From: Corythucha ciliata
Taxonomy: Eukaryota > Arthropoda > Insecta > Hemiptera > Tingidae
Length of the DNA: 64,000 nt
NCBI GenBank assembly: GCA_038030265.1
Contig: CM075938.1
Span: forward strand, 47,795,189 to 47,859,188
Direction of reading: 5' to 3'
The position numbers and the translations under genes were made by a program. Shown in pieces: positions 10,891 through 22,889 of the stretch. The notes beneath the pieces are model-generated. The model was not told the DNA's origin. It did not search any database and was given only the letters and a program-made list of their open reading frames with translations. Numbering within the stretch: position 1 is the stretch's first letter; the number at the start of each line of letters is the position of its first letter.

Positions 10891-12002
10891 TAATAATAAT
10901 AATAATAATAAAGATTTATTGTTAGCACAACGAAAAAGTTGTAAAACAACGTCAGCAGAACAATGAACAATAAATAAATAAATAATAAGAACAAATAGAA
11001 TTGTCAAAACGAGCTGCGGTTCATGGAAGAATTGTACTCTTCCACCGAGTACGGCACCATGTCAATTAGAAGTTGCTTAAGCTGCCTTCTAAAGCCCTTT
11101 GCTGGCAGATTTTTTAGGCAGGTTGGCAGCTTATTAAACAACTGAGGCCCCACCACATGAGGGTTGAGAGACTCGGAGCGAGCCAAGCGACATCTTTCGG
11201 GGACCAGCTCACCTCTTTTGCGAGTGGGATATCCATGCTGGTGGGACAGAATTGTGCCCGTGTCAACCGACTCCTTAGTGAGGCAGAGTATTTCCAAAAT
11301 GAAGGCCGCGTAGATGGTGGGGACTCCAAGCTCCCTGAACAAAGGTCGGCATGTATCCCGGGATTTCACACCGGCAAGCACACGGATGGCCTTCTTCTGC
11401 AGTTTAAATACCTTGCAGGTGTGAGCTGAATTTCCCCAAACAGAAATTCCATACGTCATTTTCGAGTGGAAAATGGCAAAATAAACCATCTTCACAACAC
11501 TTTTAGACAGCGAAGTGGAGAGCCGACGCAAAACGAACAAGGAACTTGACAACGTCGAGCACAAGGCATCAATATGAGCTACACCAGACAAACGTGAGTC
11601 GATATTTATCCCCAAGAACTTCACACTATTATTGTTAACGTTGCTGCAGGTGAGGTTGATACTCAAGTCTTGAGTCTTGGAAGTATTCAGCAAGAGACGA
11701 TTCGACAGACACCAGTCACTGATCAACGCCGTGGATCCGTCGACCACGGAAACAGCGTCTTCGAGCGATGAACCGGAGCAAATAATCGTGACGTCGTCGG
11801 CATATAGAATAGTCTGAGAATTGACAGAATTGGTGTTTTGCGGGAGATCGTTAACGTACAGACTGAAAATAGGAGGACCAGAGATCGAGCCCTGCTTAAC
11901 CCCAATGTCCTTGGCCGGTAAAAGAGTCGAACATTGTCCAGCGAAAGACACAGACTGCCGCCAGCCCGAGAGCGTCGAGAGAACCGTGGCGACCGCTGAA
12001 AC
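10891..12002 (-). mobile_element. 5'-truncated non-LTR retrotransposon with (ATT)n tail
   Basis: On the minus strand the RT C-terminal region is followed by a short 3' UTR. It ends in a TTATTATT microsatellite (10891-10912), a tail style common in Jockey/CR1/I-type elements. The 5' end is cut inside the RT domain near 12003, where an unrelated dispersed repeat begins. Confidence 0.8.
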
Positions 12003-12089
12003 ATCAATAAACTGGGCCTTAAAACGGTACATAAGGTCTAAGGAACGACTCCGCCAAATTATATCGCTTTTAAAAAAAATTGCAGGCAC
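11004..12089 (-). pseudogene. Non-LTR reverse transcriptase, C-terminal half (5'-truncated)
   Basis: The 361-codon frame contains GVKQGSISGP and the catalytic YADD (residues 96-99), followed by FLGINIDSRL and the usual thumb and C-terminal region of Jockey/CR1-like RTs, with a natural stop. Endonuclease, fingers and first palm motif are missing. About 30 N-terminal residues come from the neighbouring dispersed repeat (from about 12003 up), so the listed ATG is fortuitous. This sort of truncation is normal for target-primed reverse transcription. Confidence 0.82.
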
Positions 12090-12152
12090 TTATTTTGACT
12101 TTTCAGCTCATTGTTTGCTTGATCTACAAAGAAATTCCAAGGGAGAAACCAT
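12003..12152. repeat. ~145-bp dispersed repeat, copy 2
   Basis: Matches 9197-9358, except that copy 1 has an extra GGCAAACGGTAC-type duplication near its start. It meets the 5' breakpoint of the non-LTR element. Confidence 0.7.
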
Positions 12153-12279
12153 GGGAGAGGAAGCTTCATATGTGAAGTTTGGTCCCTCATTTATTTTTTT
12201 ACTCCCGTGACGTCAATTTTGAAAAAAATTTCCTTAGTTACGAGCATACCTCCGTAAGTCTATTTACCTTGAAGTTAAG

Positions 12280-12415
12280 CTCCGTTCACACGATGCAATG
12301 TTTGAAGCTATATTGCATGCTGGTTTTTTAAAAACATCCAGTCACTGCCAAGGAACATATGTTTTTAAAAAACTAGCATGCAATATAGCTTTTAACATTG
12401 CATCGTGTGAACAGG
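12280..12415. mobile_element. MITE-like hairpin, ~135 bp
   Basis: The left arm CCGTTCACACGATGCAATG pairs with the right arm CATTGCATCGTGTGAACAGG. The arms continue inward through GCATGCAATATAGCT-type sequence with a short spacer. Confidence 0.75.
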
Positions 12416-12442
12416 GATTTATTCGAGGGATTCTTATTTCAT

Positions 12443-12579
12443 AGGTCCGTTCCATTGTTTTATGAGTGCTACACTTTTGAAGAAAATCATCTGGTTTCAT
12501 TCAATTTTTCTGAATAAGTCAATGAAGTCACATGGTTTTCTACACTAGTGTAGCACTAGCAAAACAATGGAACGGATCT
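12443..12579. mobile_element. 137-bp palindromic MITE (AGGTCCGTTCC family), CAT target duplication
   Basis: Same length and end structure as 3415-3551. CAT is duplicated at 12440-12442 and 12580-12582. Confidence 0.85.
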
Positions 12580-12699
12580 CATGAGATAGGTATCCGGTGA
12601 TTGATGAACCTTCCCTCAGAAAAAAATCTTGCATTTGGCACATGATTTGTGATGTGCACTATTGTCAGTATAATGGAACTAGTGATTTTCAAAAAAAAG

Positions 12700-15170
12700 A
12701 TTATGATTAATCAGGCCCCCTCAACCATTCACATACGCGTCCGAAATAGCATTTATGGGGTTTTGACTTTTCAGATTATTGACCCTGAAAAATCCGAATA
12801 TCGCTGGGCTCAATCAAAAACCCAATTTCGCAGGGTTGACTCCTTAAAAACCCAATTCTGTGGGAGTTTTAACTCATTGGAACATGGATTTTGGTTCTTC
12901 AAAAGAGCCATTCCGCGGTTTGGCCTAATTTGAGTCCTAATTTTATAGTGATGTTTTGTGAAGCAATCGATCATCTATTGGAATAGGTTAAAAGAATCAT
13001 TATTAATTTCGCGCTTTTGCCTTTGGGATCCTGATCTCACGGTTTTTCTTGATTCAAGAACTATTTCCGTCCTTCTAGATACTTCCCTAAAAAGCAATGC
13101 CCTTACTTCAATGCCATATTTCAACAAAGAAATTACGAGAATCTTGCACGTCAGAAAAACAAATTTCGTGAGGTTGGCTCCCTAAAATGCCCAACTTGAC
13201 TTATTTCATCCGAAAATCCAAATTTCCAGAGTGTTGGCGCGTTCTAAAGAGCAATTTCGCGTATCGCGCTTTTTTTTCCTCTTCTTCGGGGTTGGCCATT
13301 TTAAAGCCCAAATCTTGGTGATTATTGCCAATCGTAGAACCTAATTTCGTCGCTTATACTCACTCCATATGCCCATTTCGCAAGATTGACTCCTTAAAAT
13401 GCCAATTGTATGGGGTTGACTAATACAAAAATCTTATCTCACGGGTTTGACTCTTTAAATAAAGCAATCTATAACAACGATTTCCATTCAACACACTATA
13501 CAAGTGTAGTGCCGCGTCCTCTCCATAAACATATGTTTCTATTCAGAAAACTTACACCACACTAGTGTATTACATTGAATGGAAAACGCCATAACCAGTT
13601 TGGAACCATAACGATATATAAACCTAGATTGCTCACACTAATCTGGAGGGGGTAGGTCGTTCCCTGATGAACAATCACCCTGTCCCTCTCCTTGTTATGG
13701 CAACAGTACGGTTCCAACCAAACTGAACGGTTCCAAACTCCACCCCTCTCATCCTCTTGGGCACTTTCTGAGTCCATATTTTTTAATCCAATTTCACGGT
13801 TTTGTATCGTTTGGCGTCTGGGCTTGGCCTATTGCAAAAACCAAATTTTGCGAATCGCGAATTGCTTGCGAATACTTATTTTGAGGGCTGGCTCCCTAAA
13901 AAAATGACAACTTCACCGATTTCACACGCTTAAAATCGAAATTTCCAGAGTGATGGATAATTTTAAAATAGTATTTTCACGTCTCTGACTATTTTCAAAA
14001 ACAAAATTTCACAGAGTTGTCTCATTCAAAGCCCATGAGATTAGGCCCTCCCTAAAAACAATTGAAAATCGTGGATGTGGTTCACTCGACAAGCCAATTT
14101 GAAGGGTCCGGGTTCTTCATAAATGAAATTTTGCGGGGTTGGCCCATGAAAATTCAACATCGTGGTGCTGATTTTCTCGGGTCTGGCTATCTTCAAATAC
14201 AAAATTTCGAGGAGGGAGCTTAAAAAAACAATTTATATGTGCGTGACTAGCTCGCTCACAAAACAAAAGAAGATGAATTCGCAAATTTCGCTGACGTAAA
14301 CTGCAAAGTATCGCACTGTACAGTGTGTTGACCCATTCAAACCCATAATTCGCGTGAACGGCTCGATCTTACAAAAACAAAATTTCGTGCACTGCGGTAC
14401 GTTAAAAACCAATTGTTGGCGGTGGTGGCTCGCTGAGAAAACAAAATTTCGCAGAAATTTATATTTTGTAAACCAATTGCACGAGGGCTGATTCAGCCAA
14501 AAAACAATAGCCGCTGCGCATCAAAAGTGAAATTCCGCGCAGTTGACCAGTTCAAAAATAAATTTTGCGGTTTTGGCGAATTCAAATAACCAATTTCGTG
14601 AGCTTGAGTCACTGAGAAAAGTTATTTCGTGAATCTGGCACTTTCAGAAGCCGATTCCTTCCGGTTTTCGCATTCCTTCAAAAACGAAGTTTTGGGTGGT
14701 TTTCTCATTCGGACACTTGATACGGATTGCTCATTTGGAGTCAGATCATCACTATGAACCACATGAAACCACCAGCGATCTATAGCATGGGCTTCTATTG
14801 TTAGGGCACGAAAGGGGGTTTTCTTTGGCTGGCTCTTTCAAGACCAAATTTCGGTGGATTTGGGTGTCTTTCCAGGAGTAACGTTTTGGTGATTTCGCAG
14901 ATTGGGCTCTTTGTTGAACCAAGCGGCGGTGACTCATTCAAGACGGAATTTCGTTTTTGGCTCTTTCTTGAAGCCAAATTTGTGGGTTTTGGCAAATTTC
15001 GTGGATTTGGATGTTTCAAGAAGAAAATTTCGTATGCTTGGCTCCAACTCCAATGTTGCCTATTTAGCTCCTCCAAACCCCATATTTCACAGATCTCACT
15101 TTTTTCGGAAACCAAATTCGTGGTTTTGGATCCTTCAATAGCGAAATTTCTCGTGGTTGGCTAGTTTTGA
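12700..15170. repeat. Long family-A tandem-repeat array
   Basis: Degenerate units (AAAACCAATTTCGCGGGTTT, then GACTCATTC-like text) recur about every 33 bp for roughly 2.4 kb. A MITE lies inside it (13475-13591), and the stretch 13592-13780 fits the pattern poorly. From about 14800 the units look reversed in part. Many short open frames on both strands come from this repeat and are not genes. Confidence 0.65.
13475..13591. mobile_element. 117-bp MITE (CGTTTTCCATT family), TAA target duplication
   Basis: The inverted ends carry TTTCCATTCAA and TTGAATGGAAAACG, with palindromic ACACTAGTGT-type inner parts. TAA is duplicated at 13472-13474 and 13592-13594. The family resembles 56112-56256. Confidence 0.75.
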
Positions 15171-15179
15171 ACCCATTCT

Positions 15180-16240
15180 GCACCTTGGCCAAGAGAGACA
15201 GAGTGAGTGTGAGGCACAATAAATTATTCACTGAATGAGTGGAAGGCTGAGAGACGTCCACCCCACCTCACCAACTACTTAGGGGCGGTTAAAAACGGTT
15301 AGATCTGGTACTGATTTTGAAATGCAGATAAAAAGAGGTGGTTCTTCGCGAACACCAATAGTTTTTTTAGCCACATCGCAGCAGCGCTAAATTTTAGACT
15401 TTTTAGTGCGGATAACACCTTCATATGACAGAAAAATGTTTTCCCTGGATCCCCAGGAAACAAATAAAAGGTTTGCACCAGCAACGTGCATGGAACACAA
15501 GTTGAATTCATTTTCAAAAGACCTTGCTGGAACAGACCTAAAATGAATAAAAAGTAGCATGATTCATGATTCGTTGATCCAATAGATCCTTATCACCCAA
15601 AAAATTGGGGCACAAATATAAGAATTTACCCAACCGAGTATTGATATCGCATAGGTTAATAAATGGTCTCATGGTCCTTTTTCGGCTAGCGAACGTGACG
15701 TTGGCTTCGTGTAGTAATAAGTGGTGCGCTAAATTGAATTTTTGTCGTTAATGTCCAAAGCACCAGGCATAGACGGTGGTAGCGAAGCTTGTAGCGCGTT
15801 TCGGAGAAGTGCCCCCCCCCCTCTCTCACACTCTTCTCATAGGACCGCTCGGCCAGAGTCCGTATCGTTTCAATCTCCAGACGATTCTGTAGTAGTAACC
15901 CGTTTTTCAAGTAAATCTAAGGGAGAGCGTGATACTGGGGGACAAAAAATGCATCTCATTGCCAGATGTGACTATTGGTTAATCAATAGGCCAGCAGATC
16001 ATTTATTAACCTACGCAATATCAAACATATAAAAATTCCAAAAATAAATAAATTGAGCGAAGAATGTTATTTACAAAGTTAGTTGTTTCAAATTAGATTG
16101 TTGTTGTTTTAATTTTACTCATTTTAAAAAAGTAAGGCAAATTCAGTCTGTTAGAGATAATAGCTCATAGTCCAAAAAATAATATTCGAGATCTTGTTTT
16201 ACGCAACCCTTTCAATTCACATATTTTCTTTTTTCTAAAA
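15180..16240. other. Unassigned region downstream of the TMEM26-like gene
   Basis: Nothing recognised. It includes a C-run at 15812-15820 and open frames of up to 96 codons without family signatures. Confidence 0.3.
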
Positions 16241-16246
16241 TTCACA

Positions 16247-17448
16247 TCAGACAGCATCTCCTTTCTCTCTATCTTTCAATGTTATCTCCTCGAATTTCCC
16301 ACTTTCCAAGCCATCCTTAGTCTTTTGTCGATCCTTTAGTCCGTAGCGACGATTGACAGACGACGGTGGGAGGTAGTCCCTTGAGAACTCGACTAATTCG
16401 GGGTACATTCCTCTGAGAGTAAGTACAATGCTCAGAACGTTTTTCATGAGAAACATTGAGGCAGGCTCATGATAGGCGAACCATAGGTAGAGCCGAACGA
16501 CGAGAAACGGTATGTCGACCACAGTGGCGTGAAATACGTAGGCGGCGACATTCACGCACGTGGTACGCTCGTCCAGGATTTTGTCAGGAAATCTGATACG
16601 ATAAAAAAAAGAAACAACAACAATTTACATTTACGTTCAAGTGTGGAAAGCTTTTGATTATGGCAACCAACCCAAGTTGATAGAGTTTGAAGGCTGGGAG
16701 GAAGAAATTTGCTGCAGCTATAGCTAAAATAACGTCTTTCAGCCATTCTGGTAGTCCTCGTGGACCACCAATCATCAGGATGGCTAGGAACGATACCGAG
16801 TCGAATATTTCAATTGCTGTTTTGGCTGAAAATTAAAAATTAATAAGAATAGGTGCCCAGATAGTGATCAGCTCAACCGCCCTTCCAAAGGGAAAAACTA
16901 TTACAGCATATTGTGGTGATGTACGAATAACGCGGAGTCCCTCTTGGAACCCAGTTGTGACCTTCCACCAGTAGCAGAAATATCAATCCAGACGTAGCTA
17001 TGGATACCTGGAGAAGCTGTGGCCCGAAATGCTCAGTCGCTTTAAGCAACAACACTAACTCCGATTCAAAAATCACGACAATTTTGGTCACAAGTACAAT
17101 CACGTAGAACAACCAAGACACGTACGACAGTGGCATACGTCCTAGACGCGACAGCAAGGTCTTGGGACGCGGCGGAGGAGGTCGCGTGAGAACAACGTCG
17201 TCCTCATGAGCGACTCGTCGAAGGTGAGCGTAGGACGCAGTCAGAGTGCCGAGAAATGTGGCAAGGACGAGGAAGTCGGCGACGAACAAGAAATAAGGGG
17301 TGATCGAGGTGGAATAGTGACGAATGATATAGGTGTTGAGAGTCGTACCCTGAAAAAGTAAGAGAGCTGTCATCCAAGCGCCGTCGACTAAGCTGACTAG
17401 AAGTTTCCTTGATGAGCAGCATCGGAAAAGGAGATTCTCACTACCCAT
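16247..17448 (-). CDS. Multi-pass membrane protein, TMEM26/TMEM121-like (three exons)
   Basis: Exon 1 is 17448-16905 (ATG to a GTAATA donor), exon 2 is 16825-16635 (acceptor TTTCAG, donor GTAAAT) and exon 3 ends at the TGA at 16247-16249. Exons 1-2 join in phase. Keeping exon 3 in frame needs the acceptor after GACGAG (start 16567, 351 aa in all). The better-looking acceptor TATCAG (start 16592) is one base out of phase, so this junction is uncertain. The protein has about 7-8 hydrophobic segments, a proline-rich basic loop (TRPPPPRPK) and a charged cytosolic tail. The motifs FFLPAFKLYQL and DIPFLVVRLYLW with MKN resemble the second half of TMEM26/TMEM121 proteins. Function is unknown. Confidence 0.65.
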
Positions 17449-17812
17449 GGAGGGTGAAATTTCAAGTAAAAATTAAAAATAAATCGAAACAGATCTACTA
17501 ACTACGTCTGTAGTAAAAAATAAACAGCACTATCTTTCCTTTAATCATTAGCGTTATCAAACTTATCGAAATACCGCACCTTTTGCTGTCCCCAGAGACA
17601 ACTCTTCAAAACAAGTTTCGAATCTTTTGAAAATATTGCTCTTCAAAAATTTGAGAAAGGAGGGCGGTTGCTTTGGCTTTGCTTTATTTAATTATTTTTA
17701 TTTATTTATTTTATTAATTTGTTTTCCAAGAATCATCACCGTGCAGGCGTGGATCCAGAGACCGTTCAGCGGGGGGGGGGGGGGAATTTGTTATGGAATG
17801 ATTCTCTAATCC
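17449..17812. other. Upstream region of the TMEM26-like gene, ending in a poly-G module
   Basis: Contains GGCGTGGATCCAGAG followed by a run of 14 G (17771-17784), one of many such modules in this window. No promoter element is certain. Confidence 0.4.
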
Positions 17813-17976
17813 AGGCCGTTTTCACACTTGAGATTCCGGTATACGATTCCCGTATCGAGAATCCGATTCCGGAATCTTATAAGTGTGAATGAGCGCGTTT
17901 GCCGTATTGTATTTTTAGTACCTATCCTTGATTCGTGAATCGGATACCGGAATCTCAAGCGTGTATAAAGCGCCCT
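17813..17976. mobile_element. MITE-like hairpin, ~164 bp
   Basis: The left arm CACACTTGAGATTCCGGTAT pairs with the right arm ATACCGGAATCTCAAGCGTG. The ends are GGCCGTTTT and AAAGCGCCCT, imperfectly matched. Confidence 0.7.
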
Positions 17977-17989
17977 ACGGCTAAGACAC

Positions 17990-18745
17990 GTTGACGCGAG
18001 GGCTGTCGGAATCGGAAATATGCCAGTCTTGCGGGGCTAAGAAACTAGATTTGACCGTTTTCAAAAGCGCTAATTCGTGGCTAGAATTGAGAAAACTCTC
18101 TTTGTGAAGAAAAACGGCCCTTTTTGGCTAAAATGGACAAAAATCGCTTATTTATTTGCTGGTTCTTGGGGCACGTATTCAGGGCTAAAATGAAGAAATA
18201 ATGTCAATTCACTGCAAAAACGGGGAAAAATGTTAATTCAGAGGCAAAAAATGATAAATAGCGCTTATTTTAACGCTAATAATGATGAAAAGAGCTCATT
18301 TGTTAACCGCTATCCAGGAGAATGTTAAGCCGGCTCCACTCATGCGGTGTTAGCCATATAACGAACGAGTGAAGCAGGATCCACACGTCTTAAATAAGTG
18401 AGCCCTTTGTCACAATTTCAACCACAAATTAGCACTTTTTGCTCAATTCTACCCGCGTACTTGTACTTCTCCCAAAAAGAGCACGTTATTATGGCGCACT
18501 TTCTCCATTTGAGTCGCGCATTATCCTGCAAAACCTGCGTATTAACTGTTTTTTAAATTTCTGCTGTGAAAGTTGCTTTCAAAATAGCAAATTAACGCTT
18601 TTTATCAATCATTCACGAAGTTGCCTCCAGATACTACGACATTAGCGGTCATACTCTACTTTATCCGCAAATTACCTATTTTTCTCAATTTTAGCTGTGA
18701 AATTGTCCCAAGAACAGGGCACGATAGGTTACTCTGGAGTCAACC
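17990..18745. repeat. Family-B repeats with an orientation switch
   Basis: From about 18040 to 18310 units read GCTAAAATGGACAAAAATCG-like (forward). From about 18410 to 18700 they read GAATTAGCACTTTTTGCTC-like (reverse). The switch lies around 18320-18400. Confidence 0.55.
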
Positions 18746-18752
18746 AAAACCA

Positions 18753-19037
18753 GGGCCCCTCTGTTCTATAAAATTAGCAACAGTTGATACCAACAGTCAA
18801 TCACCTGAGGGCTTGTTCTATAACTTTAACAACAGTAGTTAACGACAGTAAGTCATATGCTTTCATTAATTAAATCGACGAAATTGAATGAAATCAGGTG
18901 ATTGACTGTTGGTATCAACTGTTGCTAATTTTATAGAACAGAGGCCCTGATTTCATTCAATTTCGTCGATTTAATTAATGAAAGCATATGACTTACTGTC
19001 GTTAACTACTGTTGTTAAATTTATAGAACAAGCCCCC
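18753..19037. mobile_element. Two interleaved inverted repeats (A-B-A'-B')
   Basis: Segment A (18753-18808) is inverted at 18893-18949; segment B (18808-18895) is inverted at 18949-19037. A and B share the start GGGC..TGTTCTATAA and parts of AACAACAGT, so they look like ends of related MITEs. The pairings overlap instead of nesting. Confidence 0.8.
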
Positions 19038-19189
19038 GAACAAGGCGGACGTTTTGCTCGGGAGCACCTTAATTTTTTCATTTAAACATATTCTCAAATC
19101 TGTCTGAGAACTGCGGGGGACTCATATAAGCCTCGAACACTTTTTTAAGTGTCCTGCTTAAATAGAAGCACTTTGAGCCCTTTTTGAAG

Positions 19190-19660
19190 GCCAGCCGGCC
19201 AGCTTAGCCATTTTTGTATACGCCGCGAATCGTCAAGTTTAGCCAATTCTTGTAGAGTGAATTGAGTTTGTTCAGCCAAATTTTAGGGATTCAAAAACCA
19301 GCATTTGGCTATTCTTAGGGCGTGAATAGTCAGCTCGGTCATTTTTATGGCGCGATTAGTCAGTTTGTCCATTTTAAGGGCGTGAATAGCCAATTTGGCC
19401 ATATTCAGGGAGGTTATGGTCAGTTTTGCCATTCTTAGAATCACGCTTGCAGTCTGGATCACGCATGGTCAGTTTGCTGTTTTTATGAAGGGTAAATAGC
19501 CAGTTCGCCTATTTTTAGGACGCCAATTGTCAGTTTAGCAATGTTATTATTAGCGCCACACTTGAGCTATGAATTAACATTGCAGTCCTCAATTTCAGAC
19601 GTGTAGGTCCTCCGCGTACCACGAATTAACAATTTTTCTCATTTTCAACCTATGGGTAGG
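19190..19660. repeat. Degenerate ~30-bp tandem repeat, family C
   Basis: Units read GTCAGTTTGGCCATTTTTA followed by GGGCGCGAAT and recur about every 30 bp. Family-B-like text appears at the right end. Confidence 0.6.
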
Positions 19661-19789
19661 GCTAGGGCTTCGCTCCACCTTCGGTTTTTTCAAGCAAACG
19701 CAACGCAGCCGGAGGGAAAAAGTAGACAGTGTTAACTTACAGTAAGGGTAACTTACTCTTTATTAACTGTAAACTCCCTCCCCACTGAT

Positions 19790-20545
19790 TGGGGCTGTCG
19801 GGGGGCTCAGTGACATTAGCGGGTCTCAATTGTGGATAAGACGAGCCTATATTACAGGAACGGGTACCCCTGCCCATGGAGCGCTCACATGTAATCTGTT
19901 CGTCGGAAGGCTTAAGGAGGGTACGTCTGCTGATGTGGTCAAGAAATTTCTGTTGCAGAAATGTCAAAATGCACAGGTCGAATGCTCCAGTCTGGAGGGC
20001 AAGGGTGCGTTTGAAAGCTTCAAGATAACGATTCATAAGGAACTGAAGAAGACGGTCTTCGACGCGGGTTTCTGGCTGAGCCAAATTATTATTCAGTCAG
20101 GAGGAACTGGGGCACACCACTGACGTAGCGCCTGGCCTAGACTTTTCGTTCACGTCGTAACGCAACGACCCGGAAGTGTGAGCCTCCCATTGCAGATGAC
20201 CCCACCTCTACGATGAATACGCTGTTCTGTTAGGAATAAGTTGGGCGAACTGGAGGGATTGCTTGACAGCCTCTCGAAGCAGTGTGAATTGATAGTTTTA
20301 GCTGAGCCCTGGTTAACAAGGGATATGGTTACGTTTAATGCTATTGAAGACTTCGCTCTGGGTTCTCTCTTTTGTATGAAAAGAGGTCATGGTGGTGTAT
20401 TGTTTTACATTAGGAATGGAGTCAGCTTTGAACGGATGATGGAGATTGAGTTGATGTCATGTGACGGCCATTGTGAGCTGATGACTGCCGTTAACTTAAG
20501 GCTAAAGTGGACGACAAGTGTGCGAGAGAGAGGGAATATAGCCGT
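19790..20545 (+). mobile_element. Non-LTR retrotransposon fragment: ORF1 end and endonuclease start
   Basis: The frame 19830-20123 has the look of the C-terminal part of a non-LTR ORF1 protein (LFVGRLKEGTSADVVKKFL, then FESFKITIHKE). After about 115 bp, the frame from 20241 resembles the N-terminus of an apurinic-type endonuclease domain (ELIVLAEPWL with its conserved E, then GGVLFYIRNGV). The match is lost at the edge of the large inverted-repeat element at 20548. Both frames are partial, so the element is dead. Confidence 0.65.
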
Positions 20546-21109
20546 AGCGATTCTACCTCTCACGGCCGCAAAAATTCGCCGATTTTGTTTTTGTAAATTG
20601 ATTCCTACTCATTGATGCCAACAATTTTAAGGAAATTGGGTCGCTGATTTTTAAAATGACTAGCCCATAAAATTTTAAATTCAAAATTTGAAAAAATAAA
20701 TTTTTGGAGAAAACTGGATTATGCCACGAAGCAGCGTAAAATCTTGAATACGAAATGTATTTTGTTTTTTATTTTGGTCAGAAACATCGTCGAAAGAGAA
20801 AAATGCGACATCAAAAAGAACAGCCGCCCCAAGGCCAGGGTAGTTAGTCATGGTGGTGCGTACGGGAGGGGTCACTCGAACGCCTTCTCAGCTTAGCTCC
20901 TTCCTTTGCATTCACGCACTCCAGAAATTAGTTTCAATATATCACCGCATATATTTATTACTTTACCTAGGTTATTAATTAATTGATTGATTGAATAATA
21001 CCTATACATAATTATGTAAAACAGGTGCCTACAGGATGTTTCAGAATACCTGCAAAACAAAACACAAATGGGTGAAAGTAGACCTGATTTTGGTACCTAT
21101 GTTTTATTT

Positions 21110-22220
21110 TAATTTTTATTTGAGTATAAAACATTCATTTTATTGGAACATTGCCGACTACTTTCACCCCATTCTCAAGGCATCCAGGCCGAAACAAATC
21201 TGTCTGTCACATATCAATCAAAATTCCTAAAAATCCTGCTGACGGACGTGCAAGGAAACTTGTTTCTCAGTAGACCTAATTTGCATTCTAAAATACGAAT
21301 TACATACACAGTCCGAAACTCAATCGTTTCCGAGATACGATTTTTCAGGCGTTTTTAAGGCATAGGTACCTCGTTTTTCTCAATACATTAGCAACTTTGT
21401 CGGTTCCACACGAAGCTTGTCGACTTCTGACATCGGATTCGAAAATATCACAATTTTTTTGTAGTTCGGAATAACAGTTTCTGGTAGGAGTTATTCATTT
21501 TTTTGTGACGATGACAGCGTCTCAATCTGGACAAATCCGAGTTTTCTAATTTTGTCATGAAAGTCAACCCGACCTTGTTAGCCCTAAATCACTTCACAGG
21601 ACTACCCTTTTAAGAATACTTCTTATGTTAGATACATATTATGTAACCTCGTTCAAATCATTTATTAGGGTTATTGTGTTACAAGCTCGAATTTAAACCA
21701 TTTTGCTTCAAAAAATAGAGCTTTATTTATTCAAAATCGAACATTTTGACTATAGGGTCAAATTAATTGGAAAAAAATAATGCGTCTTTTTAGGCATAAT
21801 ATACCGTTACTATTGAGTTTTAAGCCGTACCTATACAGACGATTTTTCATTTTTAGGGTTTAGGGTTTTATTTCCTTTTCCCCCTTCCTCTTTTTCTCAG
21901 CTTTCACCGTCTTGCTTTCCCCGGACATGTCCTACTTTGTAGAGCGTCCGGGGAGAGTTCAAAATTGTCCACTTTTTGTCCTACATCTCAAGGTAACGTC
22001 TGGCGTGTCCAACTCCCATCTTTTACGTTCATCTTTGAACAACAAAGTTATGGGGCTTGATCGCAACGTCCGCGATCCCCATTTCGCCCTCACGATTCTC
22101 ATTAGACCTGCTGAGCCGGGTCTCCTCGGGGGGCCAACAATCGTATAGCGTGAAGAAAAAGGCAGCGATTTCACCCACTGAATCACTCCTTTACACCGCC
22201 TTGCCTCCCAAAAAATGATA
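21110..22220. other. Interior of the 5.7-kb element, left part; nothing recognised
   Basis: AT-rich sequence without a recognised gene. Short open frames (under 80 codons) show no signature. Confidence 0.3.
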
Positions 22221-22224
22221 CATT

Positions 22225-22520
22225 CACCCTATAATCTTAAACATTCGACCCCCCCAAACCACACAATTTGGCTCACAGACTGATTCAAAACCAATCACGC
22301 GCGTTTGGCACTTTTAGAAAAAATGGTCCTTATTTTGCCTTCAAAACCTAATTTCAAGGTATTTTTGCTGTTTAAAAACTAAATTTTGCGGATTCTTCTC
22401 GTTCCAGCTCGTTCAAAAACCAAAGTTTCGAGAGTTTTGCTCTTACATGAACCATTTTTTTAAGGACTTTCGCTCTTTCAGGGCCCAACTCCGTGACTTT
22501 TGCTATTTATAAAATCAGTT
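22225..22520. repeat. Family-A tandem repeat
   Basis: Units such as AAAACCAAAGTTTCGAGAG with TTTGCTCTT recur every ~33 bp. Confidence 0.5.
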
Positions 22521-22889
22521 TGGCAGTTAATTCGAAAAATTAATTGCCGGAAAACGAACGACAGAAGATCAAATTGTGAAGTATTCGGCTGGAGGGCCCA
22601 ACGAAAATGGTCTAATCGTTACGTTAGTACGTTACCAATTTCATAACACGGCAACCGCGGGCGCGCACAAGCAATAAAACCAAAAACGTCTGCTAATGGT
22701 GTTAGCACAATGCTTCCTCGAGTAACGTATCTTCGTTGAACAGGGCCGGATCTATTAGGTAGTGGGAGGAGGGGTGTAGGAGGGGTATTTTCTCCAAGGC
22801 AGCACTCGCCAGAGGCAGCAATTGATCTCTTATTAAGAAGACCAGTCTGCCAAAATTAGCATAGATAATTCGAGAACAAAATTTTGGCT

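Noticed and set aside
11821..12210. 129-codon plus frame
   Set aside because: Antisense to the non-LTR RT, running into a dispersed repeat.
14752..15261. Several overlapping 60-104-codon frames
   Set aside because: All fall in the family-A repeat array and read the repeat unit.
15742..16032. 96-codon plus frame, and the opposing 74-codon frame
   Set aside because: No domain, overlapping opposite frames, and a poly-C run inside.
21850..21875. Telomere-like TTTAGGG repeats
   Set aside because: Only about two adjacent units; too short and not the typical arthropod telomere motif.
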